From NCBI GenBank assembly GCA_006386115.1, contig VFIW01000102.1:86785-150784 (forward strand): a stretch of DNA of 64,000 nt, given 5' to 3'. Made by a program: the position numbers and the translations under genes. Under the pieces are notes generated by a model. That model made no database searches and was not told the DNA's origin. It saw nothing but the letters and a program-made list of their open reading frames with translations. The DNA comes from Globisporangium splendens (lineage: Eukaryota > Oomycota > Peronosporomycetes > Pythiales > Pythiaceae). Below, in pieces: positions 29,129-36,710 of this stretch (the first letter of the stretch is position 1; each line of letters opens with the position of its first letter).

Positions 29129-32100
29129 TCATTGTGACCATGTTGCGTCTCTTGGGTTTGGAGGGCCGTTCCCTACGTGGGTGATACCCTGGTAGCCTTG
29201 GGGAGGCTGGGTTCGCACGATGTCCTTTTTATGTGTAGTCACTACACGCTCTGGTTGGTGCCGGTGGGTCCCCCCGGACCACGTGTCGGCGCCTCTGGTG
29301 TCCCGGCTGTCGCACTGTATGTGCGTCGGGGTTGTCGGCGCCTCTGGTGTCCCGGCTGTCGCACTGTATGTGCGTCGGGCCGGTCGTGTCGCTGGTGTCC
29401 CGGCTGTCGCACTGTATGCGCGTCGGGGTTGTCGTGTCGCTGGCGCCCCGGCTGTCGCACTGAATGCGCTTCGGGGTCGTCGGGTGGCTGTGGGGTCGCT
29501 TGTCGATCTGCCTGCGCGCGCCGGAGGCGTGGGCCTCCGTGCTTCTCCGTCTGTCCCCCCTCTGGTCGGAGCTGGTGCTGATCTGGGCCCTGCTGCTGTC
29601 CCGGCTATGCTCGTGGACAGTGTGGACCGTCTCACTTGCGTTCCGGTGCCGCTTGGTTGCCCGCGTTGAAGTTCCGGTGTCGGTCGCGTCGTTTCGGTCG
29701 CTGGAGCTCGGTGCACCGGAGCTCCACCTCGGAGCGTCGGGCGCCGGTGCCGGGGCTGGTTGGGCTGGTTCCGCACGGGCGGGAGTCGGTGTTGGAGCTC
29801 GGGTTGTCGTCCTGGAGGTGCTGGATGCCGGTGATGGAGCGTCTGGTGTCGCTGCCGTTCGTCTGGTGCCGAGTTCGTGGCTGGCCGATCTCCCTGTTGT
29901 TGCTCCGGTGCCGGTGCCGTGATTCGCACGCGTCGTTTTCGCTGCTCCGGGGCTGGTGCCCGGGTGTCCGTGGGTTGGGGCCGGCGTTCTGGTGCTGGAT
30001 CATGTTGGAGTTGAGCAGGACTGGCCTGGAGTCGTCGGTCTGGAGTCTGGATCTGGACTGGATCTGGATGCGTCGTCGCTTGCGTCTCCACACGTCGGGT
30101 TGGCCCTCGGTGTAGGGCGCAGTGGAGGTTCCAGATGCGGCGGCTCGCCTTGATCGCTTCGGTCGAGATGGTGGTGTTGAGCCGCCTGGCATCCTTCTTC
30201 AGGAGCCCGAGCTCCTCGGTGTATACCTTGAAGTTCCCAGGTAGCACCGAGCCGAGCGAGCCGTACACCAGTGCAGATAGGTGTACCGTCCATCCTTGCT
30301 GCATCAAATGCACCTTGATGGGTTGGTACTTCTCAATCTTGCGCTGGGCTGAGGCCGCTAGGCTGGAGAACTCGGGTCCGTCCTGCTGGTGGTCTTCGTA
30401 GGTGATCGCCAGGTCGGCGACCACCACCGTCTTGCTCCTGGTGTCGAAGAGCTGGAGGTCTGGCCGGAGCTGACCTGCCATACCTTCGACCGTCTCGTTG
30501 ACTCGGAGTTGGAGTCGCTCCTGCGATCGGAGCACTCGGGGCTGGAGTGTGTCGGTAATCAGCTTCAACGCGGAGTCGTGGCGCTTGGTCACCGCGTCGC
30601 TGGTGCCGGGGCAGTGGTTCAGCACGTGGGCTAGTGTCTCCGTGCTCCGGCACTCAGCGTACCGGCATGTGGCGTTCGTACGCACCCTTTTCCGCTTGAG
30701 CACCGACCTGGTGTCCAGCTGATTGAGGCGCGCTTGGACTGCAAAGACATAGTCATTGTCCCACATGCCGGTGCCACGCGTGAGGAATGAGCTCCCGGGA
30801 CCGCCCTGAGCTCGCACCGTGCGTCCTTGGTCCGACATCTCCTTCCACCTGTTTAGGTGTGCATTCTTCATGTGGAGCTTGACCTGTCGGAGCACGGTGG
30901 TGTGCTCGAGCCAGTCCCTGGAGCTCGGGGTCTTCAATTGGAGCCACTGTCGCTCGCCGGAGCTGGGGTCGACGACATCGGCTAGTCGGAGCTGGTGTGT
31001 GGCCAGGTGGCGCTGGATGTCTGTCCAGAGCGAGCCGATGTCGCCGTTCCTTCGCTTCCTGATGTTCGTGAGCGATGAGTCCAGGTCGGAGTTGAGGAAG
31101 CGTTGGATGGCTTCCTCGGTGCGCTCCTTCCAGTACTCTTCATCCAGCCGGTAGCGCTTTCGTATGATCTGCGTGATCTGCGTGCGCGCCACCGCCTGGA
31201 TGGTGTGGTCTTTGGAGTGGAGCATCTGCCACCCATGAGCTATCTGCAGTGCTGCATGGAGCTCGGTGAGTGGCAGTAGCCCCAGGCCTCCATGGGATGT
31301 CGGTGCGTACATGAACGCTGTGGTGGCGGAGCTGGGTAGGCGGAGGAGGTGCCTCAGACCCTTGCTCAGTACGCGGTCGAAACCCTGGAGTTGGGAGTGC
31401 AGGGGCCTGAGATGGCGGAGCGCGTATTCTACCTGGGGGTAGATGTACGTCTTCACTGCCTTCAGGATCTGCCATGGTGCCAAAGGTGAGCGGAGGAGTG
31501 CCACCACGTTCTTTTTCAACTCCCCCAGCTTTGGCACCAAGGCAAACCTGCGCTGGATGTGGTCAAAGCCATCCCCGATACCTAGGTATGCATAGCTGTC
31601 GCTGAGAGTGAGCCTGGGTATCGGGGTGCCGTCCAGATGCAGCTGGAGCTCGGTGTCGAGCTCAGGGTTCCCACGGGAGTTCGTGGTTACCGCCAGCAGA
31701 GCGCACTTGGACGGGTTGGCTCGCATCGTGGTCCATTTCAGGAAACGTTCCACTAGTTGGTGCGCTGACCTGATGCCGCTCGCGGAGTCACTGAAGATCT
31801 TGATGTCGTCGGCGTACGCCGAGACACATGGTCTGAAGTTCTCCGCGAGCGGCACTCCCACGCCAGGTAGCTCCTGGAGCCCTCGGAGCAGCGGTATCAG
31901 GGCCGCAATGAAGAGGTACGGACTGAGCGGGCAACCCTGGTACACGCCGATCTCCTGGCGGATGGGGTCCGTGGGGCCATCGTGGGCGTTGTTCACGACA
32001 AAGTGGGAGTCCTCGTAGATGTTCTGAGCGCGCTCGATGAAAGCAGCATCGACTCGGAGCATCCCGAGGACTCGCCACATGAGCTCCTGTGGCAGGGACC

Positions 32101-35100
32101 CGAAGGCATTCTTCAGGTCATACCACACGTTGTACAACTTCCTGTGCATCCGTCTCGTTTGGTCGAGGAGCGAGGTGCTCAGGAAGTTGTGTTCGTGGCA
32201 TCCATTGAATGCTCTGAATCCCTTCTGCGCTAGTGAGAATCGCTCGTTGGTGTCCATCCAACGAGTGAATCTCTTCGCAAGGATGCCTGAGTAGAGCTTG
32301 TAGATGCATTGTTGCAAGCATATCGGTCTCCAGTTGCTGGGTTGGTTCGGGTCTCCCTTTTTGTATAGGAGCCTGACCGTGCCCACTTTCCACGCAGTGG
32401 GGACCTTTTTGTGCTTCCAGCAGAAGCTGAAGGCTGCGTGGAGTGCGGGTAGCAACTGGAGCCGGAAGTGCTTATATACATCGTGGCCGATGCCATCCAG
32501 TCCGGGGCTGGAGGCACCGTTCACGATCTGGAGTTGGTCCTCGATCTCATCTATCGTGAGGTCATCGGTTAATGCCTCTCGGACCTGCTCCGGGGGTGGC
32601 AGCCGCTGGAGCACCGCTCGGAACGGTGCTCCTACATCGCTGTCAAAGTCAAACACCATGTTCGGTGTGTTGACGCCTTGGAAGAATGCGTACAGGTCCT
32701 CCCTGCCGATGGGACAGGTGGTGTCTTCCATTGGACCCTCAGTGACGTCCTCGTTCACTCCTCGGAGGAGTTCCTGTACGCACTCTTTTTCTTTTTGCTC
32801 AAATTTGAGCCGGAGCTTTGATCTCAGGATTGCCGCTTTCACTCGGCCCACCCGCCGACGTGCTTTTTGGATGCGTCCTTGTTGGCTGGGTTCAGCCCGC
32901 TGTGCGATGATCAGGTCGTCGAGTGCTTCTTCAAGTCGCGCTTCACGGTGCTGTGTGCTTGGTCGTGGTGGTCGCATCATCGTCTTGGTCGCTGTGGTTT
33001 TCTTCTTGGTCTTCGTCATTGATCGGGGTTTCTTCGTTGTGGAGTACTCCTGGAGTAGGTCATACATTTGCATAGTAAGTGCTGTAATATATCCTTCTCC
33101 GGTTTCCCAATCCTCACAGTCGGTGATCTTGGTGGCCATCTTCTTGGCGAACCTCTCTATTATCGCTCGGCTCTTTTCATCCTCGTTCTCACTCAGCGCT
33201 CGTAGTTGCAGTCTTGGTCGTTTTGCCGGGATCGTGCCTGGTTCCAGTCGTACAGGTGCGTACACCTCTCCCTCATCACGGCGCACTACTTCTTCGTCAT
33301 CGTCGCTGGTTTCCTTCATTTCCTCATCGACGGTGGCCTCTGGGTCTGGCCGCTGCGAGGTCGTCTTCCGTTGGATCGGGGTCCAGCATCGGTCATCGCC
33401 AGCACCGTGCACCGCGCACACCGATTTCGTTGCGGCGTGGTCGAGTGCACGGTTTGCGAGTGCGTCCGCTTGGGTGTTTGCCTTGCGGTCGATGTGGTGG
33501 AGCTCGAAGCTGTCGAGGCTCCGTAGGCATCCGAGGATGCGGTTTCTAAGTGCTCTCAGACGCTTATTGCCGCATGCATATATGCCTCGGACCTGCCTGA
33601 TGACGAGTATGCTATCCCCTTCCACTCGGAGTCGCCTTGCTCCATGTCGTTTGGCCGCCTGGACGCCGTCGAGTAACGCTGTGTACTCGGCGGTGTTGTT
33701 TGTGTTGAAGTTCTCGGGTAGAAAGTGGTGGCATGTCCAGAGGATGGCTCCTCCGGGTTCATAGAGGGCTGATCCAGCGCCTCCTTTCCCTGGATTTCCT
33801 GGACATGCTCCATCAAATCTCAATAACCATGGCCGGCCGTCGTCTGGTGCTTCTGGCGTGATCGCTTGGGTCGTTGTCGTGGTCGCCGGGGTCTCGTTGA
33901 TAGCTTCAGTCGTGATTGGCGTCGTAGGAGTGGTTGCGGATCGCCATCGAGACGGTCTCGCCGTCAAAACTCGCTCATTTCGGTCAGGACGGGCCGCTGG
34001 CACCGTGTCTGACCTCCAATTCAATGGGTTCGCGGTGAGGGTTCGCTCTCCTTGAGTCCTCGTTCTCATCGCTGTACTAGCCGCCTCCAAAATTGCATTT
34101 CTGGGGCCCAAACTACTGTTCCGAGCAGTAGTTGGACGTGCTAGAGCATTCTCTGGCACGGGCGGAGCGTTCTCATGGCTCAAACCACTGCTCGGAGCAG
34201 TAGTTGTGCGTGCATTTGCACTTTCCCCCACAGAAATTGCATTTCTGGGGCCCAAACTACTGTTCCGAGCAGTAGTTGGACGTGCTAGAGCATTCTCTGG
34301 CACGGGCGGAGCGTTCTCATGGCTCAAACTACTGCTCGGAGCAGTAGTTGTGCGTGCATTTGCACTTTCCCCCACAGAAATTGCATTTCTGGGGCCCAAA
34401 CTACTGTTCCGAGCAGTAGTTAGGTTCGCGCGGGGTGGCCGCGCACGCGGAAGTGCACTTTCGGTCGGTTCTGGTCTTGCATTTGCTCCTGTGCCACCAG
34501 CAATAGCTGACACAGGCCCTGGACTAGCACCAGATGCTTGGTCCCTGGTTGCATTTGCACCAAATCTGGTCAAAAGTGCACTTTCCGTACTTGGGCTGGT
34601 CGCTGGAGCTGGGTTCGTAGGTGCACCAGGCCCAAATTGGGTCAAAAGTGCCGGTTCTGCACTCAGACCAGTCATTGGAGCTGGGTCCTGGGTCATCTCA
34701 CATGTTGCGGTGGTTGTGCGTGGAGTTCCTGGCCTGAGATCAGCCGTTACGGCGGTCCCAGGGCCAGAAACCGCAATTGCCGCATCCAAACTTGAGTTTT
34801 CTTCGTCAAAAAAGCTGGTCTGGGCCGGAGGGATGTCGATTTGTGCTCGGGCACTGTCGGTTGACTCCACCCATGCGTCGTCGTCTTCGTAGGTGCTCGG
34901 ATTCTCGTTTTCGTATGTTGGGTTTTCGGTCTGGGGGCCGAAAACCGTCGCTGTAGGGGAATAATCATAGTTAATAACCATTTCATTTGAGTTCACTATA
35001 CTTACCTGAGTGTTGGTTGTTGTCGTTGTCGTCGCTGGAGGGGGGACTGGGTGTGCGGCGTCGTTGTCTTGGTGTACTCGGTACCGGGTGAGCGTCAGCA

Positions 35101-35812
35101 GGTCGGTGAGGAACACCGTCGTCTGGGAGGGGGGTACACTGGCACCTTGCTGACGTTCGTCATCGGGGAGGGGAGGGGCGAGGCGGCGCCTCTTGGCACC
35201 CTCGGTTTGGTAGCCGACGGTACTCGTGCACGTTGAAGTGCGCTCGGGTACCGTGGCGGGGGGGGACATCGTGGTTGGGGATGGCCCTGGCTCGGGGATG
35301 CTGCTTGGCGCGGCTGTCTCCGGGTCAGGACCATCATTCTGTGGCGCAAGGCCAAGTGTGGTAGTGTTCTGGGCGGTGCTGCATCCACGTTCGTGGTTAG
35401 CAGCAGCACCGCGGGTGGTAAAGTGCCGGTCGCACGCACACTCGCACGTGAAGATGTCCACAAAGTGGTCATTCTCGTGTGCGAGTGCGCGGTGGCGGCC
35501 GAGCACGAACATGTGGGGGGCGCTGAACCCACACAGAGTGCACACGTAGTGTGGTCCTCTGTGCGGGTGCACCTCCGTGACCGTGGCGCGGGTTTGGGGT
35601 GGTGGTGGCGGCGGCGGGTCTTCGTGAGCGTGGTGGTGGTGGTGGTCTTCGTCGTTGTCGAGGTCGTCCTCGACGTCGCTGTCCTCGTCGCTGTCTAGGA
35701 GGAAGCCGGCATCGCTGCCGAGCGACCCCTGACTGGACGAGACAGTGGAGGCGTTGCTCCCGATGGAGTCCGCGCGGTCGCGGGTCTCGAAACGGGGCCA
35801 GTAGAGACGCAT
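29129..35812 (-). CDS. Ut-1 polyprotein: zinc fingers, RNase H, reverse transcriptase, restriction-like endonuclease
   Basis: 2227 codons open without a break. Order: acidic N-terminus; C2H2 finger (CTLCGFSAPHMFVLGRHRAL, about 91-112) and a CCHC-type finger (CACDRHF..H..C, to 144); a Thr/Pro-rich region with the 144-bp repeat; RNase H about 655-795 with all four carboxylates (RFDGACPGNPG, NNTAEYTALL, VEGDSILVI, RKANTQADALA); RT about 1140-1450 (NWRPICLQQ, WYDLKNAFGS, YQGCPLSP, YADDIKIFSD near 1331); knuckle CRYAECRSTETLAHVLNHC about 1716; endonuclease RPDLQLF..VVVADLAITYED..KIEKYQ about 1780; Pro/Arg/Gln-rich tail. The protein nicks the target and primes reverse transcription there. RNase H upstream of RT is the known mark of oomycete Utopia. 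A 49-bp repeat unit shifts the tail frame, so it ends about 120 residues later than Ut-2 and Ut-5. The ATG gives MRLYWP, shared by all copies with a visible start. Confidence 0.88.
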   Translation of the reverse strand: MRLYWPRFETRDRADSIGSNASTVSSSQGSLGSDAGFLLDSDEDSDVEDDLDNDEDHHHHHAHEDPPPPPPPQTRATVTEVHPHRGPHYVCTLCGFSAPHMFVLGRHRALAHENDHFVDIFTCECACDRHFTTRGAAANHERGCSTAQNTTTLGLAPQNDGPDPETAAPSSIPEPGPSPTTMSPPATVPERTSTCTSTVGYQTEGAKRRRLAPPLPDDERQQGASVPPSQTTVFLTDLLTLTRYRVHQDNDAAHPVPPPATTTTTTNTQVSIVNSNEMVINYDYSPTATVFGPQTENPTYENENPSTYEDDDAWVESTDSARAQIDIPPAQTSFFDEENSSLDAAIAVSGPGTAVTADLRPGTPRTTTATCEMTQDPAPMTGLSAEPALLTQFGPGAPTNPAPATSPSTESALLTRFGANATRDQASGASPGPVSAIAGGTGANARPEPTESALPRARPPRANLTTARNSSLGPRNAISVGESANARTTTAPSSSLSHENAPPVPENALARPTTARNSSLGPRNAISVGESANARTTTAPSSGLSHENAPPVPENALARPTTARNSSLGPRNAILEAASTAMRTRTQGERTLTANPLNWRSDTVPAARPDRNERVLTARPSRWRSATTPTTPITTEAINETPATTTTTQAITPEAPDDGRPWLLRFDGACPGNPGKGGAGSALYEPGGAILWTCHHFLPENFNTNNTAEYTALLDGVQAAKRHGARRLRVEGDSILVIRQVRGIYACGNKRLRALRNRILGCLRSLDSFELHHIDRKANTQADALANRALDHAATKSVCAVHGAGDDRCWTPIQRKTTSQRPDPEATVDEEMKETSDDDEEVVRRDEGEVYAPVRLEPGTIPAKRPRLQLRALSENEDEKSRAIIERFAKKMATKITDCEDWETGEGYITALTMQMYDLLQEYSTTKKPRSMTKTKKKTTATKTMMRPPRPSTQHREARLEEALDDLIIAQRAEPSQQGRIQKARRRVGRVKAAILRSKLRLKFEQKEKECVQELLRGVNEDVTEGPMEDTTCPIGREDLYAFFQGVNTPNMVFDFDSDVGAPFRAVLQRLPPPEQVREALTDDLTIDEIEDQLQIVNGASSPGLDGIGHDVYKHFRLQLLPALHAAFSFCWKHKKVPTAWKVGTVRLLYKKGDPNQPSNWRPICLQQCIYKLYSGILAKRFTRWMDTNERFSLAQKGFRAFNGCHEHNFLSTSLLDQTRRMHRKLYNVWYDLKNAFGSLPQELMWRVLGMLRVDAAFIERAQNIYEDSHFVVNNAHDGPTDPIRQEIGVYQGCPLSPYLFIAALIPLLRGLQELPGVGVPLAENFRPCVSAYADDIKIFSDSASGIRSAHQLVERFLKWTTMRANPSKCALLAVTTNSRGNPELDTELQLHLDGTPIPRLTLSDSYAYLGIGDGFDHIQRRFALVPKLGELKKNVVALLRSPLAPWQILKAVKTYIYPQVEYALRHLRPLHSQLQGFDRVLSKGLRHLLRLPSSATTAFMYAPTSHGGLGLLPLTELHAALQIAHGWQMLHSKDHTIQAVARTQITQIIRKRYRLDEEYWKERTEEAIQRFLNSDLDSSLTNIRKRRNGDIGSLWTDIQRHLATHQLRLADVVDPSSGERQWLQLKTPSSRDWLEHTTVLRQVKLHMKNAHLNRWKEMSDQGRTVRAQGGPGSSFLTRGTGMWDNDYVFAVQARLNQLDTRSVLKRKRVRTNATCRYAECRSTETLAHVLNHCPGTSDAVTKRHDSALKLITDTLQPRVLRSQERLQLRVNETVEGMAGQLRPDLQLFDTRSKTVVVADLAITYEDHQQDGPEFSSLAASAQRKIEKYQPIKVHLMQQGWTVHLSALVYGSLGSVLPGNFKVYTEELGLLKKDARRLNTTISTEAIKASRRIWNLHCALHRGPTRRVETQATTHPDPVQIQTPDRRLQASPAQLQHDPAPERRPQPTDTRAPAPEQRKRRVRITAPAPEQQQGDRPATNSAPDERQRHQTLHHRHPAPPGRQPELQHRLPPVRNQPNQPRHRRPTLRGGAPVHRAPATETTRPTPELQRGQPSGTGTQVRRSTLSTSIAGTAAGPRSAPAPTRGGTDGEARRPTPPARAGRSTSDPTATRRPRSAFSATAGAPATRQPRRAYSATAGTPATRPARRTYSATAGTPEAPTTPTHIQCDSRDTRGADTWSGGTHRHQPERVVTTHKKDIVRTQPPQGYQGITHVGNGPPNPRDATWSQ
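29297..29470 (-). repeat. 48-bp coding repeat in the Ut-1 C-terminal tail
   Basis: Three units plus a variant, encoding SATAGTPATRPARRAY-type 16-residue repeats. The unit starting at 29297 is 49 bp and shifts the frame of the tail relative to the other copies. Confidence 0.75.
34091..34421 (-). repeat. 144-bp coding minisatellite, Ut-1 (about 2.3 units)
   Basis: Each 144-bp unit encodes 48 residues (ARPTTARNSSLGPRNAISVG and the remainder ending PPVPENAL). Each contains two palindromes: AACTACTGCTC-G-GAGCAGTAGTT (11-bp arms) and AACTACTGTTC-C-GAGCAGTAGTT (one G-T mismatch). Ut-1 has two full units; the first palindrome of one unit carries a C-for-T change (AACCACTGCTC). Confidence 0.88.
34951..35005 (-). 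other. Intron-like segment in the Ut-1 reading frame (55 nt)
   Basis: On the minus strand CAG|GTAAGTATAG..TTATTAACTATGATT..CCCCTACAG has a perfect donor, a branch-site-like sequence and an acceptor. Read through, it is open and the polyprotein continues. Removed, the frame shifts and ends at 34747, giving a protein of about 336 residues that keeps only the zinc fingers. Confidence 0.45.
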
Positions 35813-36152
35813 ACCAACTGTTAATATATTACGGTGAAATTATCTATTCCTTGTGTTCTCTTGTAGCCCTGCGTGTCTTCTTACTTTTGGTGTTTTTCTT
35901 TTGTTTTAGTTCGCTCTAGAAGCGTGGCAAAGTGCTCTTTTGTGGGGTCGACTTTCCTCTTTTTTTTTTTTTTCTTCTTTTTTTTTTTTTGACACGCAAG
36001 TTACACTACCGCCTGTCTACTCTGCGCCTGTCTAATTAGGTACTGTTTCCGACTACCGAAAGAGCAGAAAGAACAATAGCGAAATAGAAGGGTAGCAAAT
36101 ATAAACAACACAGTAAAGATAACAAGGGAATAGACAACTACCGTAATATAGA
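35813..36152 (-). other. Utopia 5' leader and U2 downstream spacer (Ut-1)
   Basis: 340 bp between the U2 remnant and the Ut-1 ATG. It contains a long homopolymer tract (about 35960-35990; A-rich on the coding strand) whose length differs between copies. The rest is AT-rich compared with the element. It must hold the element 5' UTR and any promoter or 5'-processing signal. No U2 5' sequence is seen in it. Confidence 0.5.
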
Positions 36153-36310
36153 GGGTTGGCCTCGCCGGGGGAAGGTGCAATCCCCGGGAAACCGAGCCAG
36201 AGACGAGGCAGCAAGCTGCTCGCAGTCCGACCGAGCTCAGAAATAAATGTGAAAATAAAGCCGGGTTTGTCGCCCGGCAATCAGTTTTCACACTGATTAG
36301 AACAGAGAAA
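36153..36310 (-). ncRNA. U2 snRNA, 3' portion only (downstream of Ut-2)
   Basis: Minus strand from TTTCTCTGTTCTAATCAG: stem IIa ATCAGT/ACTGAT, stem IIb GCCGGGCGACAAACCCGGC, Sm-like CATTTATTTCTGAG, stem III containing GAGCAGCTTGCTGC, and stem IV CCGGGG-ATTGCACCTTC-CCCCGG, ending GGCCAACCC. Order, spacing and total length (about 155 nt) follow U2 from stem IIa to the 3' end. The 5' region with GUAGUA is missing. Confidence 0.78.
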
Positions 36311-36538
36311 GAATGTATATTTACCAATTAACGATCAAATAAAGAGGTTATCAGGTATAAAGAGGTTACCTCATTGTGACCATGTTGCGTCTCTTGGGTT
36401 TGGAGGGCCGTTCCCTACGTGGGTGATGCCCTGGTAGCCTTGGGGAGGCTGGGTTCGCACAATGTCCTTTTTATGTGTAGTCACTACACGCTCTGGTTGG
36501 TGCCGGTGGGTCCCCCCGGACCACGTGTCGGCGCCTCT

Positions 36539-36710
36539 GGTGTCCCGGCTGTCGCACTGAATGTGCGTCGGGCCGGTCGTGTCGCTGGTGTCCCGGCTGT
36601 CGCACTGTATGCGCGTCGGGCCGGTCGTGTCGCTGGTGTCCCGGCTGTCGCACTGTATGCGCGTCGGGGTTGTCGTGTCGCTGGCGCCCCGGCTGTCGCA
36701 CTGAATGCGC
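36539..36710 (-). repeat. 48-bp coding repeat in the Ut-2 C-terminal tail
   Basis: Three and a half units of the 16-residue repeat, all 48 bp, so the frame is kept. Confidence 0.72.

Larger units (their letters stand above)
29087..36152 (-). mobile_element. Ut-1: Utopia-type non-LTR retrotransposon with RNase H
   Basis: First (leftmost) of five near-identical head-to-tail copies on the minus strand. It lies between U2 3' remnants: its 5' side follows the remnant at 36153-36310 and its 3' side abuts that at 28934-29086. It differs from the other copies in lacking an 18-bp duplication in the 3' UTR and in a 49-bp version of the C-terminal repeat. It has no poly(A) tail and no LTR. The boundary between its own 5' UTR and the old U2 downstream flank cannot be drawn by eye. 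Confidence 0.85.

Noticed and set aside
32304..33764. Long plus-strand open frame (486 codons), repeated at 39545, 46927 and 55527
   Set aside because: It is the exact antisense of the RNase H to RT region, has no domain, and is open only because of base composition; it recurs because the element recurs.
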